64,000 nucleotides of DNA from Hedera helix. Taxonomy: Eukaryota; Streptophyta; Magnoliopsida; Apiales; Araliaceae. The notes under the pieces are model-generated. The model ran no database searches. It saw only the letters and a list, made by a program, of their open reading frames with translations, and was not told the DNA's origin. The stretch is taken from positions 27,847,273 to 27,911,272 of the forward strand of contig OX359278.1 of assembly GCA_947179155.2 (NCBI GenBank), written 5' to 3'. Every line of letters starts with the position of its first letter. Position 1 is the stretch's first letter. The position numbers and the translations under genes were made by a program. This document shows, piece by piece, positions 50,262 to 62,790 of this stretch.

Positions 50262-51698
50262 ATGGCACCCAATGAAAACCACCACCAAATCTCCAACGCC
50301 CAAAACGGCCAAAACAAAGCCCAAGTAGTTATAGTGATGGTACCCTATGCCGCACAAGGCCACATGAACCAACTCCTCCATCTCTCCCGCCTCCTCTCAC
50401 CATACAACATACCCATCCACTACGTTTGCACCACCGCTTACACCCAAAAACTAAAGTCCCGCCTCCACGGCTGGGATCCACTCTCCGCCGCCAACCTCCA
50501 TTTCCATGAATTTGAAGTCCCTTCTTTTCACCCTCCTCCTCCTACCCCGGGAGGCTCCGCCCAAATCCCTGCACTCTTCGGCCCATCAGTCGAAGCATCC
50601 GTCTTTCTCCGAGAGCCCGTTGCCAAACTATTGCAGGCCCTGTCGCCCACGGCCCAAAGGCTAGTAGTTATTCATGATTTCTTCATGTCTTCAACTGTTC
50701 AAGACATGGTATCCATACCAAACGCCGAGGCCTACACTTTCAGCGGCGCTTCCGCATTTACATCTTTCGTCGATTGCTGGGAAATGTTTGGAAAGCCTAG
50801 TTCAGTTACTGTTGATGACGGAACATTAGATGACCTTCCACAAATCGAAGGTGCTTTCCATCCAGATGTACTTGCCCATATTAGCAAGCAAAGACCGCAT
50901 TTAATGTTGATGAGTGGTGTTATTTATGACGGATGCAGAGTTCTAGAAGGTAAATATATTGATTTAATGGCATCAAGGGATATGTTTCATGGCCTAAAGC
51001 AATGGGCTCTTGGTCCATTCAATCCGGTGGCGGCCGCCCAAGTAACCGATGGAAAACGCCACAAATGCTTAAAGTGGCTGGACCAACAAGCTCCCAATTC
51101 GGTGATATATGTTTGTTTTGGAACAACGGTTTCGTTATCGGACCAGCAAGTGGAAGAGCTAGCAATCGGGTTGGAGCAAAGCGGCCAAAAGTTCATTTGG
51201 GTATTGAGAGATGCTGATAGAGAAGTTTTGTATCAAGAAGAGGAGAGAGCTGCTGAATTGCCTAAAGGGTATCAAGAGAGAGTGGAATTGGAAGGGCAGG
51301 GGATGGTAATCAGAGATTGGGCGCCGCAGTTGGAGATTTTGGAGCACCGGGCAACGGGCGGGTTTATGAGTCATTGTGGATGGAATTCATTGATGGAGAG
51401 TTTAACCTTCGGTGTGCCAGTAGCGGCGTGGCCAATGCATTCGGACCAGCCCAGAAATGCGGTGCTAATAACGAAGGTGCTGAAAACGGGTATACTTGTG
51501 AGGGACTGGGGACTTGGGGGTGGATTGGTGACATCGTTAACGGTTGAAAAGGCGGTTAGAAAATTGATGGCCTCAATAGAAGGGGAGGAGATAAGGAAGA
51601 GGGCGGTGGAAGTGGGCGGTGATGTCCGGAGATCGGTGGTTAAAGGTGGCGTTACTAGAGTAGAGTTGGATTCCTTTGTTGCTCACATCACCAAATAG
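50262..51698 (+). CDS. UDP-glycosyltransferase, UGT93/zeatin O-glucosyltransferase-like
   Basis: Cytosolic family-1 (GT-B fold) enzyme that moves a sugar from UDP-glucose or UDP-xylose to a hydroxyl group; close relatives O-glycosylate zeatin, storing cytokinin reversibly. 478 residues, intact, no intron. The ATG at 50262 is chosen (context AGGATGGC); the frame is open further upstream but has no ATG there. Domains: N/Q-rich N-terminus (1-20); acceptor domain with VPYAAQGHMNQLLHLSRL, whose His34 is the likely catalytic base; Asp139 in VIHDFFMSS as its likely partner; linker near 240-260; C-terminal sugar-donor domain with a 44-residue PSPG box at residues 353-396 (Trp353, HCGWNS at 371-376, Glu379, Asp395, Gln396), final Gln typical of glucose users. 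The GHxNQLLHLSRL and HGWDP wording and the WVLRDAD segment point to the zeatin O-glucosyltransferase group. The exact acceptor cannot be read from sequence. Confidence 0.93.
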   Translation: MAPNENHHQISNAQNGQNKAQVVIVMVPYAAQGHMNQLLHLSRLLSPYNIPIHYVCTTAYTQKLKSRLHGWDPLSAANLHFHEFEVPSFHPPPPTPGGSAQIPALFGPSVEASVFLREPVAKLLQALSPTAQRLVVIHDFFMSSTVQDMVSIPNAEAYTFSGASAFTSFVDCWEMFGKPSSVTVDDGTLDDLPQIEGAFHPDVLAHISKQRPHLMLMSGVIYDGCRVLEGKYIDLMASRDMFHGLKQWALGPFNPVAAAQVTDGKRHKCLKWLDQQAPNSVIYVCFGTTVSLSDQQVEELAIGLEQSGQKFIWVLRDADREVLYQEEERAAELPKGYQERVELEGQGMVIRDWAPQLEILEHRATGGFMSHCGWNSLMESLTFGVPVAAWPMHSDQPRNAVLITKVLKTGILVRDWGLGGGLVTSLTVEKAVRKLMASIEGEEIRKRAVEVGGDVRRSVVKGGVTRVELDSFVAHITK

Positions 51699-51774
51699 AA
51701 ATGAGTTGGTTAATTTCTACAAGGCCGAATTATGTGCATGTGAAGCTATAACAACTTGGACTAGCCGAGTTCAG

Positions 51775-51780
51775 AATAAA
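51775..51780 (+). terminator. Poly(A) signal of the UGT gene
   Basis: AATAAA 77 bp after the stop codon, with T-rich and TTGT-containing sequence downstream. Confidence 0.55.
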
Positions 51781-52152
51781 GTTCAATCTAGTATTGAGTG
51801 CTAGCGAGTCATCTTAATTCACTACAGAAGGCTGCAAAGAACCACCGAAGAGAAGTAGTAGCACGCGGAACAATTAAGTTGTCCATCTCATAAGTGTGTG
51901 TTTGTTTTATAGATTGTAGTACATTTGGTTGCATCCAACTGCATGTTCAGTGAGCTGCTAGATTATGTTATGCCTTGTAAAATATATAGACTATAATACG
52001 AGTTAAATTATCATTATATCTTTTACATGTGCCTAGTGACTGGTACTATATAGTAGGTACTTAGCTACCACATATAAAGAACAACCAGATTAATTCGTGA
52101 GCACATTGGTAGTCATTGAATAATAAACAAAAATAATACCAAAAAGAAAAAT

Positions 52153-55100
52153 GAAAATCCATTTCAAATTTAGGACTCTTGATATAACCGAGATTTGTTT
52201 AGAATCATAAACATTTTGGAGATTATTCAACAGTTTGTGAATATCAAGTCACAAGCATTATATTTCCACCAATCAACTGGGATTTTCCAGTACTTCTGTA
52301 TGGATGGTAGGTGTAGGCGGACAAAACCTATTGTGAGACTTCTTATTTAATAATTGGAATAATAATTTACCCATTCACAGCAATTGTCTCGGTACTTTTC
52401 TTTTGATTAGTTTGAGGAAGGGATTTCCTTTTCTTTTTTAACCTATTTAAATACATAAAGCTAATCATAAACGCTGTAATCCGACAACATAATCGAAACA
52501 TGGTTTTTTCTACTCCACTTTCGAAATCAAAAAAGAAGAAGAAGAAGAAGATTTAGTTGTAAAAATAAAAATTACATATTAATTAAAAATATGCTTTTAT
52601 TTCATATTTAATTATTCTAAAAATTAAACCATAATTTGTTAGTTTAATTAATAGTTTTCATTTGAAAATAAAATTCAGTTTATAAACTTAATATATAAGG
52701 GTGAGAAAGATGGTAAATGATTTTACAAATGAAACTTTTCTTATACTATATAAATTAAATGGAGGGAGAGTACGTATTACTTTCTTTAATCGTCTAGTTT
52801 GTCGGTACCTAGATTGGATATACGTAGTATCATTTTCTTGATATGGTTGAATGGAGAGGGACGGTGACAATAGTCCAACAAGAAAAGGCAAATTATAGTA
52901 GCTTAGCTACCATGAATAGATGCGTCCGACAAAAAATGTCAAAACCTCATGTCAATATTAAAAAATATCCAAGTGTATATACATCCGTTTTAACAAGGTG
53001 AAGAATTTATATAATATTACATAGATATTTTTTTATTTTATGTTTATTCTTATATTTAATAAATTATTAATTTAATAGTATTAGTTTTATAATATAAATA
53101 TTATAATAACAAATTTGAAGATGTTTTATAATTTTATAGTATTATCTATTAAAAGAGTTTGTTTGTTTGTTTGAAAAAAACAAATTTTATTTTAGACCTT
53201 GCATGAAATACTCATCTTTTCGGAAACACTCTGCTCAACTTTTAAATAAAAATATTCCTTAAACAATTGACTTTTTGTAATCAATTATTCATTCTGTCTC
53301 AAAGTTATTTTTAAAACCCAAAAATAAAATAAAAATAAAAAATAAAACCCAAAAATAAAAAAAAATCCTAAAGTATATCTGAGACAGATAATCTGTTTTA
53401 AAAAATAATTTATACTCAAATATTTGAGACGGATGCATCCGTTTCTAACTTTGTTTCTAACTTTGTTTCTAACTTTTTCATATAAAATAATTGGTTTTAA
53501 AATCAGTCTCTAAAATTACACGTTCAATCTGTTGTGACAGACTAAAATTCGATGTCAAATTAAATTAATCCATCTCAAAATAAAAATATTTGAGACATAA
53601 TTTTGCACGACTCTAAATTTTCGTTTCTGATGTTCAATTTTTCTGGCGATGATTGAACTTTCAAAAAAACTATCAAAAATGATTAAACTTTGATCACATA
53701 AGTTGACATGCTTACTGACATATACTTATGAACTAGTCAATTTTGAGTATAAAATATTAAAATTAAATGTTTAAAAAAATAAAGATGAGTAATGGGTGTA
53801 TGAATTATAAAAATAAATAGAATAGATATTATTATTTTTTATTCTAAAATTAGCAATATATTTTTCTTTTTAATGTGATCTAAAATTAGATATATATTTA
53901 TATTTTAAAATAATAAAGTCTATGCACATAATAATTAAATATTATATTTATTTATATCATTAAATAATAAAGTATGATACGAATTTTAACGTCAAATCTC
54001 ATTTTTTATGTGTAAATGAAAATAATTTTTAATATAATATTTAATTATTATGTGTTTATATTTAATTTTTTTAGAAGATGTATTTGTTTAATACGTATAT
54101 TCTCCCCCTTAATTTAAGGATTTTTTTTTTAAAAATTATTCTTTATAATAAGGTCATATCAATCATTTTCTCTGTTTTTCTTTTCTTCTTTTGTAGGGTT
54201 GTGTACCTTCGTTTGTATGAGTTAATTTTTATAATAACTATATATAATTTTTTTGATTTGGAAAGTTTATATCGTATTTTATTGTTGGGTAAAGTAAGAT
54301 TATATTTGAGGAGTGTTTTTACATTTATTTATTTTTTTATCCACATATAAAATAAATGAGTGTGGTCTTATCTCATTTCATCTTTAACCCAAATGAGTGT
54401 GCTATACTCATTTGTTTTATATGCAGATAAAAAAATAAGAAAAGTGAATAAGTCTAGAATTTTTCATATTTGAGATCATTTTGTAAAATGTGATTAATGA
54501 TTTTTTTATAAAATGTTTTGAAAAATTAGTTTGTATTTGGTAAAGAAAAAAACTTAAATTAATAAAAGAAAAAAATATTTAGTATAAAAATATTTGTTAG
54601 TCACTTATTTTAAGTATAAATTATTAAAATTAAATGTTTTAAAAAATAAAGATGAGTAATGGATGTGTGAATTATAAAAATAAATATGAATAGATTAGTA
54701 ATATACTTAGTCAAACCTTATTATTTTCTGTGTTATAAAATTAGAGATACATTTTTCTTTTTAATGTGTTCTAAAATTAGATATATATTCATATTTTAAA
54801 ACGGTAAAGTGATATGATTTTCTAAATTTTCATTACTTTTTTGCTTATGAAGAAATTATGAAGATCCATTTCAAATTTAGGACTCTTGATATAACCAAGA
54901 TTTGCTTATAATCGTACACATTTTGGAGATTATTCAACAGTTTGTTAATATTAAGTCACAAGCATTATATTTCCGCCAATCAACTGGGATTTTCCAGTAC
55001 TTTGGCATGGATGGTAAGAGATTCTCCTGCAAATTAGGGTTTAACTGTCGTAGAGTTTACCTTACAAGAAGAAGAAGAAGAAGATTTAGTTGTAAAAATT

Positions 55101-55180
55101 AAAATTACATACTAACTAAAAATTATTCTTAAAATTAAACAATAATCTGTTAGTTTAATTAATAGTTTTCATATTAAAAT
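52153..55180. repeat. Locally duplicated intergenic block downstream of the UGT gene
   Basis: No gene. Several modules recur. 52153-52309 matches 54861-55015 (CAAATTTAGGACTCTTGATA and on to GGATGGTA). 52441-52740 matches 40941-41235 and partly 55065-55180 (AAGAAGAAGAAGATTTAG module). 52972-53165 matches 41635-41830. 53750-53930 matches 48110-48340 and 54615-54840. Copies differ by point changes and indels, so the events are not recent. Confidence 0.8.
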
Positions 55181-55653
55181 TGTCGGGATGTATATTTCGC
55201 TAAGCATGATTGGGTAATTTATATTGGGCTCAGTCCCATTACCCATCAGCTTGACGTTTAAGAGGACTCCTCAGTCCAAGAGGTTTGGGTTAGAATCTTA
55301 AACCAATTTAGATAATTATTGTTTGTCACATCTAATCCTAATTATAGTGGAAGCTATACTCCGAATGGAATAGGATGATAATTACCCTCTTTAATTATAA
55401 CTCATCAGTGGACACTCTTAATAGGAATGATAATGAGTCAAGTAAGTACTATAAATATCTGGTGAACGATGGAAGTAAAGGTGATTAATATCTATTTGCT
55501 AAATATTCTTAGCCTACATTGTTAACTTATCTTGAGACCTCCATTTACTCTTACACTCGAAAAGTCCACCGACGGCCCAAGCCGTCAGGACTTTTGTGCA
55601 AGTGTCCTTTTCAGACGAGTGGTTAAACGTGCGAATAAATTTGATTGTTAACA
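55181..55653 (+). mobile_element. Tat-type 5' LTR, 473 bp
   Basis: Begins TGTCGGGATG and ends TTGTTAACA; followed at 55654 by TTGGCATTAGAAGGAAG, the likely primer site (tRNA not identified). TATAAATA at 55450-55457 is its probable promoter. Confidence 0.7.
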
Positions 55654-55710
55654 TTGGCATTAGAAGGAAGAGAATTTATTAGAAATCTTTTTTCAACCAA
55701 AACAATACAT

Positions 55711-57240
55711 ATGGCGACTTCACATTCACAACGAAGCCACGATAATTCACGAAGGCCGACTCAATCTCAGTCGCGTCATAAGACGAATGCATAAAAGGAA
55801 CGTCGTCTCTAGAAGATCCTTAATCGTAAAAAAAACTCTTGATCTCTAGTAAGAAGAGCTAGATAAACAGTACGAGGAACTGGACAAAGCTGGACATGAC
55901 CTTCTGAGTCAGAGAGGCTCGGTCTCCTGCTCAGACCATCTTGATCGTCGAGACGATATGCATCAAGAAACCATCGAGATTGGGAGCCGACTCATTCCCT
56001 GTCCATCTACACCAAAGACCTCATGAAACGAGCTAGATCACCTTCGAAAAAGGACCGAGATGATCAAAACCGAAAACATAGTGGAGGAAGCCATGCGGGG
56101 GAATCATTGCCTAATAAAACTTCAAACAAGTACTACAAAACAAAGAAAACCCGGACTTCCCCATTCGCAAAGGAACTTGCAGAAGAAAATATTGATTGGA
56201 GCCTCAAGGTTCCCTCTACTTTGGAAATGTACGATGGAACGAGTGACCTTCACGATCACACTTTCTCCTTTGAGCAAGCTATGCATTTTAACGGTCACGA
56301 TGCAGCAGCGATGTGTCATCTTTTCCTATCCACTATAAAGAAGACTGATAGGGAGCGGGTTATCTCCCTTCCACCCCGTTCCATTAATTCATGAGAAGAG
56401 TTCCAGGAATAGTCCCGCACGTTTTTCAGTAGTAATAAAAGATGTGTTAGGATGATGACATTCCTCCTACAGGTTTAACAGAGGCTGAATGAAACTCTTC
56501 GACAATATATCAAAAGATTTTGAGAAGCAATATCTGAGATCAATGGAATAGACCTGAATCAGGTAATTTAATTTTTGACTATGGGATTGAATGTTGAGAA
56601 ATCTAGTAGGTTGATCGAAGAAATCATCTTTAAAGCACCTAAATCCTTAACCGAAGCTTACAAAAAAGTGGATAAGTTCGTAGAACTGGAAGAGGAACTC
56701 GCCAATCTTCGGGGTTCTTCGAGAAACACAAGTGATTTTCACCATAGAGACCCCAGAGGTGATGACGCTAATAAGAAATTTAATGGCAAAAAGGGAAACG
56801 ACAAAAGGGACTCCAATGGTAGTTGGCAACAGAAAAACAATGGCCCGAAGGAATGAGGAAACAAAAATAGTGATAAGGATTATACTCCCTTGAACAGCAG
56901 CAGGGCCAATATCGTCAAGAAAATCAAGAATCAACCTTTCTATGAGAAGTCCCCGAAAATCTGAGTTTTTGCCAGACAAAAGAATGGAGACAGCTATTGC
57001 ACTTACCATGAAGCAAAGGGACATGACACCAAGGAGTGTTACTAGTTAAAAGATTTCTTAGAGAAATAAGTACAGAATGGTAATCTCAACAGTTATGTTG
57101 TAGAACGCTACAAGCCATCATCCTTCGATCGAATTGCACCGCCACCACCCCCATCAAGACCAAGGGGAGTCATGGATGTCGTATCTGGTGGATCAATATC
57201 CACCATGTCTAATAGAAAAAGAAAGGCTTTCACAAGAAAA
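55711..57240 (+). pseudogene. gag: Tat-type gag (broken)
   Basis: ATG at 55711 (MATSHSQRSHDN) opens a frame that is stopped after 27 codons but recurs as far as the protease. The capsid domain is recognisable from STLEMYDGTSDLHDHTFSFE (56214-56273) and AAAMCHLFLSTIKK, matching the YDGTSDPxDH..F motif of Tat gag. Then come NETLRQYIKRF, a KSLTEAYKKVDKFVELEEEL helix (56641-56700) and a basic Gly/Asn/Lys-rich stretch. A zinc-knuckle-like CTYHEAKGHDTKEC lies at 56998-57041 (C-x2-H-x4-H-x4-C arrangement). At least ten in-frame stops. Confidence 0.8.
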
Positions 57241-57720
57241 GTTTGTTAGTTGTACAGACAGCCTCAGGACGTCAAAACAGATCATATCACCTTTTTGGAT
57301 GACGATTACCCTTATGGGTTAGTGACACCCCACCAGGATGCCCTCGTTATTACGACACAAGTGGGAACTGTGGATTTAAAGCGAATCCTCGTAGACAATG
57401 GGAGTTCAGTCGATATATTGTACAGTCCTGCATAAAATTGTCTGGACTTAGGGGGCAGGAAGCTTGAGATCTGCAATGAGTCCCCTTTATTCAGCTTCTG
57501 TAATAACCCGGTCCTAATTGTAGGGACGATCAAGTTGCCTGTGATCTTCGAAATGCCCCCAAAACAAGCTTCCATCATGATCAGATTCTATGTGGTTCAA
57601 GTGGAGAGTAACTACAACCCCAGCTTAGGAAGAACTACTTTATCAACACTTAGAGTAGTTACTTTAATTCCTCACTTAAAAATAAAATTTTCTAACCAAA
57701 AATAGGATCGGTGAGGCGAT
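57241..57720 (+). pseudogene. Tat-type aspartic protease region
   Basis: Same frame as gag. ITFLDDDYPYGLVTPHQDAL (57286-57345) leads to VDLKRILVDNGSSVDILY, with the active-site D-N-G-S form at about 57394-57405, common in Tat elements in place of D-T-G. The fold's later part is recognisable as VGTIKLPVIFEMPPKQ and SYNPSLGRTTL-like sequence. One TAA after ILYSPA. Confidence 0.75.
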
Positions 57721-58053
57721 CAGTGATTATGACCTTTCCCGAAGATGTTACCTCCAAACCATTCAAGCTGCTTCCGTAGGGGTCAGTAAACAAAAAATAA
57801 CAATGAAGATCGAGCTTGAACCTTTTACGGAATGAGGTACTAAGCCAATAGCAATGCCTGTGAAAGAGACTGTGGAAATTCCTCTGTTCTGGAAAAATGA
57901 GAAAAGAATAGTATAAATCGGAACCAGACTGCGCGTAAACATCAAGACCTAGTTGATTAGTTTATTAAAGGAGTACTCAGACATCTTTGTATGGACTCTA
58001 ACCGACATTCCAGGAATTGACAAGACTGTTGCCATGCATAAATTGAGTGTCAA
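57721..58053 (+). pseudogene. Tat-type pol linker, up to insertion of H
   Basis: A frameshift lies here. Near 57975 the new frame reads YSDIFVWTLTDIPGIDKTVA then MHKLSVN, the usual segment just before RT in Tat elements (VFAW..DMPGID). It is cut at 58053 by solo LTR H. Confidence 0.65.
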
Positions 58054-60384
58054 TGTAATATCCCGGATATTTAAATGAATTAGAAATAAAATATTTAATA
58101 TTTAATAAAGGTTGGAGTTTGATAACCTAGTAGTGATAGATAAATAGAGGTCCAAATTAAATTTAACGGACTAACTTACATATGGTGATATCAAAATTTT
58201 TGATAAGTTAGCAAGTAAAGTGATAATTCAATAAACTTGACTAACATCAAGTCTAATTAAATTAAGAGAATTAATTAGTGGAGTTATGTAATTATGCGAC
58301 GTGGTTGCGTGTAAATTAAATATGTATTTATATGAATATATATATGCGTGCATATTTAGTAACATAATTTAATGGTTAATTAAATTGTGATAAATAGATA
58401 GATTAATATTAAATTAATCCGAATTTGAATTAAAAGGTTTATTGTGGAATTAATTTATTTATTAATCAACAATTATGCAAATTGTTGATAAATTATTTGT
58501 GAGGAATAATTATGTAAATTATATAATTATAAATTATATAAAGTAGTTGAATTAATTAAGGGAGATTGTAATTGTATATATGTACAACATTTAATTTCAT
58601 ATATATGTACATATATATAATTGGATTAAATTAATTATGTAATTTTAAATAGTAATTGAATATATTAAATGAATATATTCTATAATTAAATAAATCATTG
58701 TAAATGATTTATGAGAGTGAGAAATTTAATTATACAATTATTTGTGTAATATTAATTAAATAATTAAATAAATTATTTAAATAAGAAATTGAGTAAATAT
58801 ATTATTATTTCAATGTATTTTCGGGTAAATGGAATTATTTCCATAATTGATGAGAAATGAATTATTTAATGTAAATGTATTAAATAATTTAATTTATGGC
58901 CTAAATAATATATATTAAATTATATATTGTATTTATTTAAATTTCATAATTTATTGTGAAATTGTTTTTGAGGTAAGGTAATGTGTATAAATAATATATA
59001 TAGATTATATATATTATTTTTAGCGAACACACTCTAAAGTTTTAATATCAAAATAATTGACAAGTTGTCATTAATTAAATATTCAATTAAATTGAATATA
59101 ATGAGTGAATTAAATTTTATAAATTAATTAATATGATAATTAATTAATGTAAATAATGTAAAATATTATTAGTCCATTTAGTAATTTAATACTTATGGGT
59201 TAGAATATTTAATTATTTATTCAATCTAATTATTTATTTAATCATGGATTGAATAATTAATGTGTAAATTATTAAATTAGCCCAACATGGGTCAATTAGT
59301 AGCCCAAGTGGAGAATAATAAAATTTGACAATTTAGTAGCTCAAACAATTTAATAGAAGCCCAATTGGTATTTTAAATTAAAGCCCAATGATTGGTCCAC
59401 TTGAAAAATACTTAATTAAACTATTATTTATTAAAAAGTGACATGTGACAAACATTTTGGGACACTAAAACTCACATGTTGCCGGCAAGTTGGAGAGAAT
59501 GAGAGTGAAATATTTTATTTTTATTTTATTTCTCATTTATTTAATAATTAGGTTGCTTGTTTTGATTTTTGGTGAGACTTTTCCCACCAAATCCTCACCA
59601 ACTAAGGCATGGGTTAAATTTCTTGTGTAAGTATCCAATAGCTAGCTTGTGTTGGTATAATTTCATAGATATATGATATATATCTATACATTATGGAAGA
59701 CTTAAGTCATTAGAGAGAGAGAATTGTTAGTCATTTATTCTTCTTTCACTTTTCAAATTAGAGAGAAAATATTTGAGAGCAAGGATAAAGAAGGAGAAGA
59801 AATTCTTGGTTCATGCCATCCTCCTTCACAACCCATTTTGGAAGAAAAATGAGGATAGCCATTAAAATGAGGTAATGGTTATTTTAAATGTAGTTTATTT
59901 TTTTTATTAAATAAACCAACATGTGAGTATAAACATGTTAATGTAGTTAATAATGTGTAGTAGTAATATTTATGCCATGTTTGAGTTTAATAAACTTGGT
60001 TTGTGTTTTGGTATAATTTATATGCTAAAAACATGTGATTGGTGGTGTTAATCAAGTCTCAAAGTAATGACAAGAAATTAATTTTTATAAAATTTAGATT
60101 TAATGTTATAATATTATAGAACATTAAATCATGAGAAAAACAAAGTTTGAATTACTCAAAATGGAGTTATACACAAAAAGTTATAATTTGTGGTAGTTTA
60201 TGTGATGTAAAATTTTTTAATATTAAATCATGAAAAATTATATTTTCATGTTATAAATTGATATTAAGTGTTTGATAATTTTTTTTGGATTTTTATTGAG
60301 GACTTAAAGATTTCTTGAAGGTATAAATTTTATTAAGTTGTGTATTAAAATAGCACTGTTCACGTTCTGCTGCTGGGAAAAAAA

Positions 60385-60570
60385 AATTGGAGCCGGCCGC
60401 GCAATGCACGAGTACTGTTCATCGCCAGACGCAGAGCCAAACGACGCCGTTTAGCGTATAAAAAAATAACCCGCGCGCAATGCGCGGAAGTCAATTTCCG
60501 AAAGTTTCAAACCGGCACCGTTTTGGTGTATTTCTTGGGTACGCGCGCAATGCGCGGTAATAAAATTTTT
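60385..60570 (+). repeat. GC-rich island of LTR H with GCGCAATGCGCG words
   Basis: CGCGCGCAATGCGCGG-like near-palindromes near 60473 and 60543, with a looser one at 60398. Same position within the LTR as the CCATGCGTGG island of LTR A. Confidence 0.65.
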
Positions 60571-60752
60571 GGCGAAATTACCAGATTACCCCTCTGTTCG
60601 GTTTTCAGATTAATTACGAAATTGCCATCGGTCCGGTTTTTCAACTTATTTACGGAAATGCCATTCTGGATAATTAAAATTAATTTAAATGTTTAAAAAT
60701 TAATTTAAAATTATAACAAAAATATTAATAATACAAGAATGATATTTAGGTA

Positions 60753-60990
60753 TTTAATATTATATTTTCCAAATATAATAAGTATTTAGGATTAATATTT
60801 AAATGTTGTAAACATTAATCTAGTTAGTTTAATATTATATTTTTCAAATATAATAAGTATTTATGATTAATATTTAAATGTTGTAAATATTAATCTAGTT
60901 AGTTTAATATTATATTTTTCAAATATAATAAGTATTTAGGATTAATATTTAAATGTTGTAAATATTAATCTAGTTAGTTTAATATTATAT
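60753..60990 (+). repeat. 75-bp tandem repeat, three copies, in LTR H
   Basis: Units start at 60753, 60828 and 60903, with a partial fourth at 60978. Each holds a hairpin of GATTAATATTTA and TAAATATTAATC (the first unit has one mismatch). Confidence 0.9.
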
Positions 60991-61570
60991 CTTCTGAATT
61001 TATGATTAAATTAATTATTTATTATTTAATTAATATTAAATAATAAACAAGGATGATAAATTAATTAATTATTATTTAATTACTATTAAATAATAATTAA
61101 AGACAACTAAGATTGAGTATTTAATTATTTATTATTTGATTAACTTTAAATAATAAATAAATTTAGTAAGTTATTATTTATTATTAAATAATAACTAAAG
61201 GTATTTAATTACTTACTATTTCATTAATGTTAAATAGTAATTAAATGAAATAAAGAAAATGTCTTTTAACTCTTTTGTTTAAACAATTATAATAAATTGT
61301 TTAATAGTTTAATAAGTATTTAACACTTGAGAAGATTATTTTCTAACTTATTAAATTATTAACCAAATTTGATTGATGGTCTATAAAGTTAATAATATCG
61401 TTTTGACTGATGTAAATTATGTGTTAGTACTTATGAGTGGTAGATAAGTTTCTTAATGAGCGTATAGTTGTACAAATACGCTGTACTAATTATTAGACTA
61501 ACTTTATTAATGTTAGGTCTTTCAAAGCCAGTTAGTTAAAGCTAGACAGTAATTGTAGCTGAGCAGACAG

Positions 61571-62001
61571 GCAAGTTTCCTAAACCCTACTCAATTTATA
61601 TTCGAGCAGGATATATTATTTTATTGTTCAAGTTCCTAACTCAAACTCAAGTTATTATGTTTCAAGCATGCTATGGTTTAATTCTGTATAATTATTCCAC
61701 CTCTTTAAATTGTTGATTCACACATAGTGCTTGTTGCATGTGTTCATCAGGTATGAAAGGCTGATCACCTTCATTACCATAAGGTTCAGTTAAATTTGTT
61801 CATGGTCATTATTGACACTCAACATTAATTGATTTAGTCATTCAATTATTGAAATTATGATTCGTACTCTTTCACAATTATTATATTGTTGAAAATTCAA
61901 AAGCTTATTCTTTCTTTCAATCATGATATATCGTTATCGTATTTAAACTTGCTGAGCAAAGTCGTTGCTCACTCTTGCTATATCATGATAACAAATTTCA
62001 G
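61571..62001 (+). other. Putative GC-AG intron of LTR H
   Basis: Donor CAG|GCAAGT, acceptor CAAATTTCAG; 431 nt. The TGAGC-AAAGTCGTT-GCTCA hairpin is at 61953-61971, 30 nt from the acceptor, with no AG between. Confidence 0.5.
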
Positions 62002-62286
62002 AATAATACGAATGTCCAAGGAGAGACGGAGACAGAAGCAAAAGACAAGATTATAGTGTTATGCATTATAACTAAATTGTTATATGATGTAAGTAATTTT
62101 GTAAACCTTTTTATGAATCTAAAGATATATATGTAAGTTAAGGTTAGAAACCTTGGGAAATGTTGTAGAATAAACAATTTATGTTTATATATTCCGCATT
62201 AGTTATAGAACGTGTATGAAGATGATGTATCGTGACGTACCAAGTCTAGGGTTCAAGGTACTCGGATTTGGGGTCGTTACAGTCAA

Positions 62287-62790
62287 TCTGAGCTCTAAGC
62301 TTGTCAAGAAAAAACAACGGAACATAGCTCTCGAATGTCAGAAGGTAATTAACGAAGAAATTGATAAATTATTGGATGCTAATTTTATTTTTGAAATCAC
62401 TTATCCAGAATAGCTCGCCAATGTGGTGCTGGTTAAGAAACACAACAGGAAGTGGATGATGTGTGTGGACTATACAGACTTAAATAAAACATGTCCGAAA
62501 GATTATTATCTTTTCCCGAGCATCGACCAATTAATCGACTCTACTTCGGGACATACTGTGATGAGATTTCTCGATGCTTTCTCTGGGCACAATCAAATTG
62601 TTATGCATGATAACGACATTTCGAAGACAGCTTTCATCACCCATCGAGCCATCTATACTTATAAAGTCATGTCATTCGGTCTCATTAATGCCAGAGCCAC
62701 TTATCAATGGATGATGAACAAAGCGTTCAGAGACCAAATTGGGAGAAATATGGAAGTCCATATTAACGATATGATCGTCTAAAACATGAA
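62287..62790 (+). pseudogene. Tat-type reverse transcriptase (YVDD box damaged)
   Basis: Resumes in frame after LTR H. Landmarks: EEIDKLLDANFIFEITYPE, a TAG, LANVVLVKKHNRKWMMCVDY, LNKTCPKDYYLFPSID, motif A RFLDAFSGHNQI (its Asp kept), TAFITHRAIYTYKVMSFGL, then the catalytic box as VHINDMIV (62756-62779). The normal Y-V-D-D is H-I-N-D here, so the first box Asp is lost by a G-to-A change. TAA at 62780. Confidence 0.85.

Larger units (their letters stand above)
58054..62281 (+). mobile_element. Giant solo LTR 'H', 4.23 kb
   Basis: Starts TGTAATATCCCGG and ends GGGGTCGTTACA, with a perfect duplication GTCAA (58049-58053, 62282-62286). The pol frame continues precisely across it. Same family plan as C and D in plus orientation: AT-rich U3, TATA-like sequence near 59655-59690, leader with AGAGAGAGAG, GC-rich island (60385-60570), AT palindromes and tandem repeats (60690-61270), and intron-like segment (61571-62001). 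No ORF of interest. Confidence 0.88.

Noticed and set aside
60753..60990. CRISPR-like regular repeats
   Set aside because: The 75-bp units are contiguous tandem repeats without unique spacers, inside a plant LTR.
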